From positions 27,208,129 to 27,272,128 of the forward strand of contig CM064480.1 in the NCBI GenBank assembly GCA_032716605.1: a stretch of DNA of 64,000 bases, read 5' to 3'. How positions within the stretch are numbered: the first letter of the stretch is position 1; every line of letters begins with the position of its first letter. The position numbers were made by a program, and so were the translations under genes. Shown here one piece after another: positions 28,737 through 38,432 of this stretch. Below the pieces are notes generated by a model. That model did not search any database and had not been told where the DNA came from. It saw only the letters and a program-made list of their open reading frames with translations. Origin of the DNA: Paralithodes platypus (taxonomy: Eukaryota > Arthropoda > Malacostraca > Decapoda > Lithodidae).

Positions 28737-30936
28737 TGTTACGACTGGGGTTTAAATATATCAGGGCTCTTATTCATTGGACTAGTAATGGCATAAATGC
28801 TACAACGGAAAGCGCTAGATCCAACCTCTGATGTATATTCCCAGTGAACAAAGAACACAAATACTCTACAGAGTTCTATATGCAATAATAGGCTATCAAA
28901 CTCTCAATAAATGTGCGTCTACTCTAGGCTTAATGTTATGTGAAAACAGCCTATTACTACCTATAACCGAAGGTGCTTGGTTATGGTATGCAAAGTAAGG
29001 TGGTAAGAGAAGTTACAGCTTACGTTACTTTAATCAATAAATGTCAGGCACTCCTGCATGAAAGAAAGTGCACTAAAGTCCTTCAACACTAACAAGGAAT
29101 CTTCTTTAACCCTCCTCTAGCGGGTGCTCTGTGGCCGTTTTGGGCCTTTCTGGGCCGTTCTGACTGCTATATCAACCATCAGTATGAAAGGAACTGTATT
29201 GCGCCGAAAACTAGGTGGAAATCGCTACACAATGACGCCACATACAGCTACGTAGCACTCGTGGAGCACTGACAGTGTTACCTCGAAGATAGAAGTTTAG
29301 CAGATTTTGCTACCTTGCTCACTTTTAGCGAACTATTGGTTACACTGTCATCCTCACGCGCGGTGGGGGAACTGGAGTTAGTGTGGGCCGGGAGGCCACA
29401 GATGTCGGACGTATGGATCATTACTATCCCACCCATTTTCACTCGATTTCCACCCATTTTTCACCCGTTTTTTGCCAGTTTTTTCAACACGACTTAAGTG
29501 GTGAGCCGCTTTTTAAGGGTTAAATGTTAGATGCTATAAAGATGCTCGTATCGGAAATGGAACCCAAAAAGGCAGGCAGCGGAACAATGCTCGTGCAGGC
29601 TATGCACACAAAAAGGCAGAATATATAATGCCGTCGGAGCCAAGAATATCCTAAACACTACAACAATAATAATCGCCACGACAATGCAGTATTCCTATCA
29701 ACAAAAAGAGCCTAAGTCGTTTGTGTCTCCATACATCAAACTAGGCTGCGAAATGCTTGTGTAATCATAATGGGTATGCATAAAAAGAGTAATTAGGTTA
29801 ATATACTTAATGTCTACTGTGACTGATAAAGTCTAGCTAGAGTCAATGATACGAGATACTGGTGCGCATGGCATGCCGCATAGCCTAGTGCAAATCTCAA
29901 GTCTGTGCGTCAAATATTACAGGGAAGGGTAGCTCTCTTGAGAAACCTTAATACCGAAGTATTAAGCGTTCTCCTGGCGTACCTCAAAGACAAACAACGA
30001 GCTTAGAACAGTGCAGAATGGTATAGGCAAAAAGCCCTCATTCGTGCATGCTCTATTCTCAATGGCACACAGACTAGAATTTACCCAATCAACTCCAGTT
30101 CTCAGGTATGTCGTGCAGCTTTTAACTAAAGCCAGCACTCATCGGAAACAATACCTTATAATATCAGACCCCTAGTCTAGCATTATCTAATCCAGCAGAA
30201 CACTAATACTTATAGGAAGCAGTACTAAACAATATGAATGCCAACCAATGCTTTGTGATCAACTTATCTTAACACTAACATACATGGGTTATATCAGACC
30301 TTAACGCACAATACAACTGGCCAGCATGAAGCTGATTTTGCAGAGTTAACCAGAGGGGGTATAATCTTAATAAAAGGTGGTGAAAGATATGAAAAAAGAG
30401 AGAGGTAGGCAGAGGAAAAGATTCTCAGGTGCGGAGCGGATGACAGGTAGCAAGGGATAAAGATGGATGCGTTCTAGAAACCAGATCTGAGGGAGAGAGT
30501 GGCGAGGAACCTGTATATATACCGGGACTAGTTTTCACCGCGCAAAGTACAGCGGTAACAAGTCCTCTAGCCACTAGCAAAGAAGCAACATGGTAAAGAC
30601 CCCTCCTCAACCAACCCCCACGAGGCAGCCAGCCGTGACGTCATCGAGCGGGGCAAAAACACTGCGCGCCCCCCTCTCACTCTGTTCTACTCTCTCTCTC
30701 TCTCCCAGATCCCATCATTACTAGTTAATGATAAAACATATACTTTACAATTAAATATAGAAAGCCTTGACATGGGTGAAAACAAAGAGCCTTTCTGGAC
30801 TGCCCATGACACGAGCTTTCATATGAAATAAAGCACACTCTAATACATAAACTGTAGCCCCATCCACTGCCCTGGCGATCCTAGCGAGTTACTGTAGGAC
30901 AAGCCATGCGGTTCTAACGGAGTGGTTAACGTCACA
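28737..30936 (-). repeat. 5' LTR of the minus-strand Gypsy element
   Basis: 2200 bp, plus-strand ends TGTTACGACTGG and AACGTCACA. It carries a 410-bp MITE at 29110-29519. TATATATA at 30514-30521 lies about 30 bp upstream, in element sense, of a TCAGAT initiator-like site near 30484-30489. This suggests a conventional RNA polymerase II promoter driving minus-strand transcription. Confidence 0.92.
29110..29519 (-). mobile_element. 410-bp TTAA MITE of a second family
   Basis: Starts CCCTCCTCTAGCGGGTGC, ends GAGCCGCTTTTTAAGGG, with TTAA at 29106-29109 and 29520-29523. Its last 30 bp resemble the end of the 480-bp family (CGACTTA.GT...GCCGCT.TTAAGGG), but the interior is different. It sits at the LTR position where the other LTR has the 480-bp MITE. 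Confidence 0.85.
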
Positions 30937-30940
30937 TAAG

Positions 30941-31471
30941 GCAAACAGGATTCTCGGGTTTATCTCTAGGAGTGTGAGTAACAGAACTGCTGATGTTATC
31001 TTAAAACTTCACTTGTCATTAGTGAGACCCCATATGGATTATGCTGTCCAATTTTGGTGTCCTTATTACAGAATGGACATAGATTCATTGGAGAGAGTAC
31101 AGCGTAGAATGACAAAAATTATCCATAATATTAGAAATCTTCCGTATGAAGAAAGGTTGAAGAAATTAGGTTTACATTCGTTAGAGAGACGCAGAGTTAG
31201 AGGGGATATGATAGAGGTGTTCAAGTGGGTTAGTTGGATTAACAAAGGGGACATGACAAATGTACTAAACCTCAGTGATAGCGAAAGAACTCGTACCAAT
31301 GGTTTCAACTTAGATAAATTTCGTTTCAGAAAAGATATAGGCAAATATTGGTTTGGTAACAGAGTTGTAGATGGGTGGAATGGACTACCAAGTGCTATAG
31401 TGGGATTAAAAACGGTAGGGTGCTTTAAGATAAAATTGGATAAGCATATGGACGAGAAGGGTTGGGTGTGA
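30941..31471 (+). pseudogene. LINE ORF2 part 3: C-terminal region
   Basis: Continues the CR1 ORF2 after the Gypsy insertion. It begins GKQDSRVYL in one frame but the family sequence is in the frame reading ANRILGFISRSVSNRT, then LVRPHMDYAVQFWCPYY, ERVQRRMTKII, LPYEERLKKLGL and WNGLPSAIVG, ending at 31469-31471. This is the conserved C-terminal domain downstream of RT in CR1/L2/Jockey-type LINEs. This segment is unbroken from 30974. Confidence 0.9.
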
Positions 31472-31667
31472 AGGGGGATCAGCCGGGTTGGGCCAATCAG
31501 CGCTCTGCAGACCCCCGTAATCCTGCGTTAATCTCTAACCGTTTTGGTAAGATGATCCTCAGGGTATTAGAGTGTTGAGCCTATAATTGGGGTTGTGTGG
31601 GACAGGGATCTGCCTTTCTTAGGCCAATCGGCTTTCTGCAGACTCCCATTTTCTTATGTTCTTATGT
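31472..31667 (+). repeat. CR1 3' UTR with duplicated hairpin and octamer tail
   Basis: Two related modules follow the stop (31472-31515 and 31605-31647). Each has GGGATC..GCC, then GGCCAATC.GC, then CTGCAGAC.CCC. In the second, GGGATCTGC at 31605-31613 can pair with GCAGACTCCC at 31638-31647 with one bulged base. The element ends TTCTTATGTTCTTATGT. Two other copies in the window (33887-34117 plus, 35795-35866 minus) show the same end. The hairpin is probably the RT recognition structure. Confidence 0.8.
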
Positions 31668-32089
31668 AATATAATGGTCAGGACAGTCGAGGTCAAAGGC
31701 GGTCGAAGAAATAGTATAGGTCATGACCATATTATTGATTCGCGTTCGCCCAATATATCGTCACTGTGTCATGACATTTGAGACTTTATATTAAAGACCC
31801 CACACCAAGAGTACCTGAACAGAACTTCATCACTGGTTAATATACTGGTCAGGACAGTTGAGCCTCTATAGCCTTGTGCTAGTTTATGCTTGCGTTCGTC
31901 CGATGAAGTGCCCAGTGTCATGACATGTTCGGAGCCTCATTTAAGACCCTATACCCATTAACCCATCTGTATCACTAAACAACTGATCCACACGACAGGC
32001 CAACCTGGACGGCCCAACGGAGACTTAGAAGACTTCAAGCTGCTACAAATAATAATAGATGCCAAGAGATACCAGTGACGAGGTATAAA

Positions 32090-32402
32090 AGTTAGAGTCC
32101 CAATATATTGACTCTGCCAAATTCCCACCAGTGCGTTGGTGCTAGTAAAATAGTTAGAGTCCCAACATATTGACTCTGCCAAATTCATACCCGTGCGTCA
32201 GTGCTCATAAAATACGCAGAGTCCCCACATATCGACTCTGTCTAAATTTACACCAGTGCGTCGGTGTTAGTAAAATAGTTAGAGTCCCAATATATCGACT
32301 CCACCAAACTCATACCAGCGTGTTGGTGCTAGTAAAATAGTTAGAGCCCCAATATATCGACTCTGCCAAATTCACACCAGTGCGTTGGTGCTAGTAAAAT
32401 AG
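32090..32402 (+). repeat. 62-bp tandem repeats inside the LTR, left block
   Basis: Five units of 62 bp start near 32090, 32152, 32214, 32276 and 32338. Each contains AGAGTCCC, then GACTCTG, then CAGTGCGTTGGTGC. The array is cut by the 2.1-kb TTA-flanked insertion and resumes at 34495-34740 with about four more, more diverged units. AGAGTC/GACTCT make each unit a small imperfect palindrome. Confidence 0.88.
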
Positions 32403-32938
32403 TTATGCCCCTTTCCCACTGATGCGAATTCATACGATTTTCATCGCCGAAACCAAGAAATGGGCACATTCGTAACACGCGGCAACAAAATTTTGAACCC
32501 TCGCATGATGATCGTTTGCCTCGCAAGGCCTTGCAAGGGGCCTCGTGGGGCCTCGCAATTGTTCGGATTGTTAAAAATTTGGGACGAGGACTGGCGAGGG
32601 GTCTGAAGCCTCGCAAGCATCGTCGAACATTGGCCGAAGGATCGGCGAGGCCCTCGGAGCTCCTCTTCGACATCGACGAGGGTGTCGCATGAAAAATGCA
32701 TCGTCGAGAGTATACCTGCCACGGGTATACTTCGCACGAGGCGTGCGAAGGGCTGTGCGACGTAAATAAATGCTCGGAAAACACCTCGCCGAGGCCAAAG
32801 AGCACCTTCGGCGAGGTGGGTAAAAAAAAAAAGGATTAGGCCTATAGTGAACCTGGCAACCCTTTTTTCTATGCACCTCTCGTAAGGGGGTTCACCTGGG
32901 TTTTTTTTCTCTTTCTCTCCTTTTCTCTCTTTCTCCGG

Positions 32939-33219
32939 CTTGTATCCATTCGGCCCCATTCAGCCAACTTTTTTAAGACGTTTATCCCCATCCAAGTATC
33001 GATATCTTCCTGGCAAGCGATAGCGAGCCTGCATTGTATGGAGAAATCCGGCTTCGCCGGAGAAATTTTTCTATCGAAAAATTTACAAATTTAGCTTGCT
33101 CTCAAAACCAAAATATATATATACATGTTGGCTTGCTACCGCTCACCAGGAAAATATTGAAACCTGGATGGGGTAAACGTCTTAAAACAGTAGGCTGAAT
33201 GGGGCCGAACGGATACAAG
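32939..33219. repeat. Foldback element with about 90-bp arms
   Basis: Arm 1 (32939-33030) begins CTTGTATCCATTCGGCCCCA. Arm 2 (33130-33219) is its imperfect reverse complement. Both carry TTAAGACGTTTA..CCCATCC and then a GCGATAGC/GCTACCGC motif. CT-rich sequence flanks the left side and GA-rich sequence the right. The loop contains (AT)n. A related CGATAGCGAGCCTG block lies at 33,495-33,510. Confidence 0.75.
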
Positions 33220-33552
33220 GCAAAGAGAGAGAGAGAGAAAGAGAAAACCAAAAAAGCGAGGTGGGCTCAATTAAGCCGTAATTCGTAAACATACGGCAAG
33301 GACATTGCCAATCTCCGAATTAAGGGGAGATGGGTCGTTTTTCTGGTCCCCTTTCTTCCTCATGGCTAACCCCATTAGTTTTCATATTTTATGACGTTCG
33401 GCCCATTAGTTTGGCGATTTTAAGACATTTCACCCCTTTTCGTTGTCAATGTTAAGACTTTTCGTGCCATTTAGGCGTCGAGTTTTACCTGGCTAGCGAT
33501 AGCGAGCCTGTACTTTTTTGGGAACCGGCCTTCGGCCAGGATATTTTTCTAT

Positions 33553-33887
33553 CGAAAAATGTACAAATTGATCTTGAAGGAGGGTGTTGGGGGGTGCTTT
33601 ATATGCTTGATGGAGGTCTAGGGATGAAACTAAATAAATTATAAACAAATATATAAATGAAACTAAATAAATTATAAACAAATATATAAATGAAACTAAA
33701 TAAATTATAAACAAATATATAAATGAAACTAAATAAATTATAAACAAATATATAAATAAATGAGCAAATATTACGGACCGTTTGTTTGGTCATTCATTCC
33801 TTTATTTCTTAGTTTCCTCACTAGACCTCCATCAAACATAAAACAAAAACTCTAGACACTCCTTCAAGATCAATTTGTACATTTTCG
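33553..33887. repeat. Second foldback with a 33-bp minisatellite in its loop
   Basis: Arms 33553-33621 and 33821-33887 share TGTACAAATTGATCTTGAAG and TTGATGGAGGTCTAG in inverse orientation. The loop holds four exact-length 33-bp units (33624-33755) starting ATGAAACTAAATAAATT. The unit length is a multiple of three, so it creates a spurious repetitive hydrophobic ORF on the minus strand. Confidence 0.8.
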
Positions 33888-34117
33888 ACGAGATGGGTTG
33901 GGTACGAGGGGGGATCTGCTTGGTGTGGGCCAATCGGCGCTCTGCAGACCCCCGTAATCTTGTGTTGATCTCTGACCGTTTTGATGAGGTCGGTCCTCAA
34001 GGCATTAGTGAGTTGGATCTATAATTAGGCCTTGTAATTGGGGTTGGGTGTGACAGGGATCTGCCTTGTGTGGGCTGATCGACTTTCTGCAGACTCCCAT
34101 TTTCTTACGTTCTTATG
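33887..34117 (+). mobile_element. CR1 LINE 3' end fragment
   Basis: 231 bp collinear with the end of the LINE at 31,452-31,667. It has the last codons around GACGAGA.GGGTTGGGT, both hairpin modules (second stem 34056-34064 / 34089-34098) and the TTCTTACGTTCTTATGT tail. It is a typical 5'-truncated CR1 insertion, here inside the Harbinger-like element. Confidence 0.88.
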
Positions 34118-34494
34118 TTTGTGCCATGAAATATATGCAAAAAGTTTTTTAATAATCTCGCCAAGGTCACCGCCGAACCATCGCTTAATTCGCCGAAGAC
34201 GTCGCAGAACATACACAGAGGATTCGTTCATCCTTCGCATTAATTCGCAATATTTTATTCAGAATGTGACAGTTCTCGCCGAGGTCATTGGCGAACCATC
34301 GCTCAATTTGCCGATAACGTCGCATAATGTCGCCGATTAAGTCGTATCCATCGGCCACGTCGTCGCCGAGTGTAAATTTGTCAACGGTGTTTAACGGTTA
34401 AAATCGTATATGTCGCACAAATTCGTTGTGAAATGACAAAACTACATCCTCGACGAGGAAAATTGTATAAATTCGCATCAGTGGGAAAGGGGCA

Positions 34495-34740
34495 TTAGAG
34501 TCCCAATATATCGACTCTGCCAAATTCCCACAAGTGCGTTGGTGCTAGTAAAATAGTTAGAGTCCCAACATATTGACTCTGCCAAATTCACACCCGTGCG
34601 TCAGTGCTCATAAAATATGCAGAGTCCCCACATATCGACTCTGTCTAAATTTACCCCAGACGCCAGTGAATAAAAATAGTTAAAGTCTCAACCATTGACT
34701 CTGTCTTATTTTCACCAATATGCCAATGCATAAAATATGT
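34495..34740 (+). repeat. 62-bp tandem repeats inside the LTR, right block
   Basis: Continuation of the repeat array after the 2.1-kb insertion. Units start near 34497, 34557, 34620 and 34680, with increasing divergence and small deletions. A parallel series occurs in the second LTR at about 42,713-42,900. Confidence 0.8.
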
Positions 34741-35156
34741 AGAGTCCACCTTAGTGACTTAGACCAAATTCTCGTCGAATGTACAAGTGCTATAGTATTC
34801 TATAAATGTTGAACACCCACCTTACTTTGTACAATTCATAAGTGTATCTATCATATGTATTTTTCATGATTTTAAGAGACAAGCTATAATTGATCAAATA
34901 CCTAAGCTCCTGCTAGATCCTCGAACGTGCTAGGACAGTTATTGTTGTATAAATAATTATAATTTGATCATGTATACCTATCTATGATTATCTAAGTAAG
35001 AGTTAAGCTAAATAAAACTGTTCTTATAATTACACTTGGTGTTATATGTATCCTCTATTGTCTTCTATGCATGTATTTGTATGATCTTGGAATTCTCCAG
35101 TCAGGTAGAACTCACCACGACCAATAAGCAAACCTGGTAAAAACCCTGGTATAATA

Positions 35157-36299
35157 TTGGTGGCAGATGGTGGTTCTTGATTCGAGAAGGAAAAGATCAT
35201 TGCATTACAAAAATTAGAAGCAGTAGAGCGTTATTTAACATTTTAAGTATGGCAGTTAATCGCTCTCATATCCCCATCCCCAAGTATGATGGGTGAAACT
35301 TATGATATAGAAGAATTCCTGGACATGGTACTGGACAGTACTCGATCTGGTATATAACCAAGACCGCGAGAAAATCGCTGTGTTGATAACGTACCTGGGA
35401 AAAGCCGTTTCCCTTGTTGCCCCCCAGGTAATGCCAGACCTTACTTGGGATGAATTCTGATCCATCGTGATTGATGCCATCCGGCCATCACTGGGTCCAT
35501 TCGTCACCCATGCCCAGATGAAGGATATTAAGTACGAAGGAGACCTAGACCTCACTCTAGCATCCATCAGCCAGCAAATATAGGCTGCATACGTTAACTG
35601 TGGAGCAACAAAAACAACTTACTTTTGTACACCTCATCCAGGTGTTACCCCCTGCTGTCCAAGAACATTTTTACTGTGCATGACCCTGTCGAATTCCAGA
35701 AGGATTTACTCACCATTTCGGAAAATCCTCGCCGGCCGCCCTAAAGCAACCACCCTAGCTGCTATAAAAAGGTTACCCACGCAGCCACAGATGAACATAA
35801 GAACATAAGAACATAAGAAAATGGGAGTCTGCAGAAAGCCGATTGGCCCAAGCAAGGCAGATCCCTGAACAGCAGACCAAGACCCCAACAACCCTTCAAT
35901 CTCAAACCAGCTCCAAGACAAACTCACTCTTACAACTCTGGCCCTTCACATTCAATTCGGCCACGATCTTCATTCAATCAACCAAGGAGAGTTTACCCCA
36001 CCAACAAACAAGCTGGACGTTTTCCTTCATGCCCCACAAGTAACTTCCGAAATTGCGATTACCCCTTTACAGTGATCATCAACCCCTTCGATTTCAGGGC
36101 ATGTAACCCCACATGCCCCATTCACGACATCTGAGACAATGCTAAAAATTGAAATATGACCCCTCGTATTTCTGCTGCCGATGAAGAATCACAAAACCTA
36201 GAGGAAGAAGACTCCGAAGAAATTTACGAGACAGAAGAAATTGCCTATGTTATGGAGGAAGACGAAGAAATCCCAGAGGACCCCGAAGAAAATCCCCAT
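35157..36299 (+). pseudogene. Decayed gag region of the long-LTR Gypsy element
   Basis: After the primer-binding site (TTGGTGGCAGATGG) a start-like ATGGCAGTTAATCGC at 35249 opens a gag-like reading that is broken by many stops. Recognisable pieces include PIPKYDG near 35270 and a Glu-rich segment at 36,180-36,300. A minus-strand CR1 3' end inserted at 35795-35866. No zinc knuckle is clearly visible. The gag assignment rests mainly on position between the primer site and protease. Confidence 0.5.
35795..35866 (-). mobile_element. Short CR1 3' end fragment
   Basis: On the minus strand it reads GGGATCTGCC...GGCCAATCGGCTTTCTGCAGACTCCC in outline, then three TTCTTATG-type octamers. Only the terminal hairpin module is present, making this one of the shortest possible CR1 insertions. 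It lies within the decayed gag. Confidence 0.85.
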
Positions 36300-36697
36300 G
36301 GTTTTTAAAACCTCCCCCGCCCATCATGGCTTCGTCGGGGGAGTCTCCAGTGGAAAAACCACCTCCCATTTACCATCTCGCAAAAATTCAAGACATTCCA
36401 CTGCAATTACTAATTGACACAGGCGCAGCTCGATCATGCCTGTTCAGCTCCTTCTACACCTAACATAAAACAATATTGGGAAACTTACAAGCTGCTACCA
36501 CCAACCTAATCAGCGCCGGAGATACACCCCTTCAAATTAGAGGAGAAACTAAACCTCTACATGTCACCACTCCACAACCCCACACCAACTGTCACCACCC
36601 ATTCTTGGTGTTCTTTTCCGAGTGCCAACAATACGACGGATATATGGGTTTGGATAACACCTCCAAGCTAAGTTGGATTGCTGCAGAAGATTGCTGA
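36300..36697 (+). pseudogene. Retroviral-type aspartic protease fragment
   Basis: The translation has LLIDTGAARSCL with the catalytic Asp codon at 36415-36417 (DTGA intact), followed by an in-frame stop near 36461. The frame then resumes with GDTPLQIRGE and FLVFFSECQ, a plausible protease body, and stops at 36695-36697. A poly(A) stretch of about 22 follows (36701-36724). Confidence 0.7.
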
Positions 36698-36908
36698 CAT
36701 TAAAAAAAAAAAAAAAAAAAAAAAGCAACTCTCAAAAACAGACACCGCTCATCAAAAGTATCCCTTTCCACCCACCGCAGTAATCGGAAGACCTAAATCA
36801 TGAGAATAAGTCAAAACCGTAAACAACCCACTACAGAATCATTCAACAAACCAAGTCAATCCACAAAAAAAAAAAAAATTTAACCACACCCCTGCCCTGG
36901 CGACTACA

Positions 36909-38432
36909 ATGCCTCCGAAACAACCCAGCCAAGATTCCGCTCACTCCCACCCTATCCCAGCGACTACAACGCCCCTCACGCAACCAATCCAAACCTCCAA
37001 TAAACAGATGCGACAACTTCTGCAGGAATTCGCGGATGTGTTCGCCCAAACCCCTACCGAAATTGATAAAACTCACTTGGAGGAGCATTTAATCCACACC
37101 ACCGGCCCACCCGCAGAAAGAAAAACCCTGCAAAGACAAGAGGAGGAACGGCAAGTGCAAGAAATGCTCGACGCAGGGATCGCTACACCATCCGTCAGCC
37201 CTTGGTCTTCTCCCGTAGTGCTGGTGAAGAAAAAAGACGGATCTACACGGTTCTGCGTTGATTATGGACGCCTCAACGATGCTACCGTAAAAGATGTAAC
37301 CCCGTTACCTCGGATTGATGACTCATTGGACTCCCTACACGGCTCAAATAGGTTCACTACCCTTGACCTACAAGCCGGATACTGGCAAGTCCCCATTAAA
37401 CCCGAGCACCAGCAAAAGACAGCTTTTTCCACTAGCAGAGGAGATTTGAACAAATTTAACGTACTACCCTTCGGATTATGCAATGGCCCTGCCACCTTTT
37501 TCCGTCTAATGGAAACGGTACTGAGAGGATTAACCTGGGAAACTTGCCTCGCCTATTTGGATGACGTAATTGTTTACGCAAAAACCTGGACGGAACACCT
37601 ACAACGACTCCGACAGGTATTAGAACGCATCAGACAGGCAGGGTTAAATCTCAAACCCTCAAAGTACGAGATTGCATGGAAGACCATGGATTTCCTAGGC
37701 CACGTAATATCTGAAAAAGGTATCTCCCCCGACCCTCGCAAATTATCAGCAATAGCAGCCCAACAACCCCCCACCACCGTCAAAGGCGTGAGATCTTTTC
37801 TTGGCCTAGCCACTTACTACCGACGCTTTGTAAAAAAAATTGCAACCATCGCCAGACCCCTCCATCAACTCACACACAAAGACACCGAATTCATCTGGAC
37901 ACCAGAGAGAGATGCAGCATTTAATACTTTGAAAGACAAACTTGTGAACGCACCTACCGTAGCTTTTCCCGACTGCCGTCAACCCTTCAGGCTATACACC
38001 GATGTATCACTGTACGCCATAGGAGCAGTTCTCGACCACCAGTCACTCAAGTGGTTAAGACGTTCCGAAACTAATTCAGCCCTATTAGTACGATGGCGAG
38101 AAACACTCGACGAATACAATTTCGAGATTCACTATCGACCAGGCAAGCTACACACAAATACAGATGCCCTCTCCCGCCTACCTGTACCCGACCCCCTCAC
38201 TGTCACATTAGCTGCCCTATCCCACTCCACCCCTATCACTTCTCCGACTCCAACATCAAAGGAACCAACCCTGTTGCAATCCTGGAAAAAGGAGATCAAA
38301 CCAAAATGGATCCCCAAGGAAATTTTCATTTTCTACCACCTCCCATCAAGTAGGAGATCAGCTATACACAGTGTCCGGCCATATAGCCGTCGATCCCCCC
38401 ACTGCCCAGGATATCATAATTATCATTCATGA
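36909..38432 (+). CDS. Reverse transcriptase with truncated RNase H
   Basis: 507 aa from ATG 36909. RT blocks: [41 protein letters not shown], and the catalytic YLDD at residues 216-219. The connection domain has [12 protein letters not shown]. RNase H begins [14 protein letters not shown] (family TDAS) but jumps from VLDH straight to QSLKWL. About 60 residues of RNase H are therefore missing without loss of frame. It ends [16 protein letters not shown], after which the frame no longer follows the family and overlaps the integrase ORF. The polymerase core looks intact. Confidence 0.9.
   Translation: MPPKQPSQDSAHSHPIPATTTPLTQPIQTSNKQMRQLLQEFADVFAQTPTEIDKTHLEEHLIHTTGPPAERKTLQRQEEERQVQEMLDAGIATPSVSPWSSPVVLVKKKDGSTRFCVDYGRLNDATVKDVTPLPRIDDSLDSLHGSNRFTTLDLQAGYWQVPIKPEHQQKTAFSTSRGDLNKFNVLPFGLCNGPATFFRLMETVLRGLTWETCLAYLDDVIVYAKTWTEHLQRLRQVLERIRQAGLNLKPSKYEIAWKTMDFLGHVISEKGISPDPRKLSAIAAQQPPTTVKGVRSFLGLATYYRRFVKKIATIARPLHQLTHKDTEFIWTPERDAAFNTLKDKLVNAPTVAFPDCRQPFRLYTDVSLYAIGAVLDHQSLKWLRRSETNSALLVRWRETLDEYNFEIHYRPGKLHTNTDALSRLPVPDPLTVTLAALSHSTPITSPTPTSKEPTLLQSWKKEIKPKWIPKEIFIFYHLPSSRRSAIHSVRPYSRRSPHCPGYHNYHS

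Larger units (their letters stand above)
22245..30936 (-). mobile_element. Ty3/Gypsy element, Gmr1-like domain order, internally deleted
   Basis: An 8.7-kb minus-strand LTR element: right LTR (5' LTR) 28737-30936, leader, one gag-pol frame 24998-28519, polypurine tract, left LTR (3' LTR) 22245-24522, TSD TAAG. Domain order in the frame is gag, zinc knuckle, protease, integrase remnant, RNase H remnant. No RT is present. Integrase upstream of RNase H is characteristic of Gmr1-type Ty3/Gypsy elements. The LTRs differ by roughly 1% outside one MITE each, so the insertion is young even though the copy is defective. Confidence 0.88.
9665..31667 (+). mobile_element. CR1-type LINE split by two insertions
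   Basis: One non-LTR retrotransposon can be followed through three separated parts. The first (9665-11810) has ORF1 and the endonuclease, the second (20964-22244) has the reverse transcriptase, and the third (30941-31667) has the C-terminus and 3' UTR. The gaps are filled by a DIRS1-like element (11811-20963) and a Ty3/Gypsy element (22245-30936). Without them the LINE is about 4.2 kb, normal for CR1. The 3' end finishes with TTCTTATG repeats, the octamer-type tail known for CR1, and no poly(A). ORF2 has at least three frameshifts and two nonsense codons, so the copy is dead. The 5' limit is uncertain. Confidence 0.9.
32406..34494. mobile_element. Harbinger-like non-autonomous DNA transposon
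   Basis: 2089 bp with terminal inverted repeats TGCCCCTTTCCCACTGATGC / GCATCAGTGGGAAAGGGGCA and a TTA duplication at 32403-32405 and 34495-34497. TTA/TAA targets are typical of PIF/Harbinger elements. No transposase was recognised; ORFs on the minus strand at 32341-32959 are probably fortuitous. It hosts two foldback structures (32939-33219, 33553-33887) and a CR1 3' end (33887-34117). Confidence 0.78.
31668..35156 (+). repeat. 5' LTR of the long-LTR Gypsy element
   Basis: It shares the block ACAGAACTTCATCACTGGTT onward with 42,440-42,700 and, in inverse orientation, with the LTR at 42,990-47,230. It contains 62-bp tandem repeats and an AATAAA signal at 35011-35016, about 140 bp before the LTR end. 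It ends ...CCTGGTATAATA, compared with ...GGGCATAACA in the other copies. The Harbinger-like element at 32406-34494 accounts for 2.1 kb of its length. Confidence 0.75.

Noticed and set aside
32341..32959. Three overlapping minus-strand ORFs of 101-172 codons
   Set aside because: They span the terminal part of a TTA-flanked transposon and a CT-rich tract, and have no transposase or other motif.
33493..33793. Minus-strand ORFs encoding repeated FIYLFIIYLVS, apparently a membrane protein
   Set aside because: Entirely the translation of a 33-bp A/T-rich tandem repeat inside a foldback loop.
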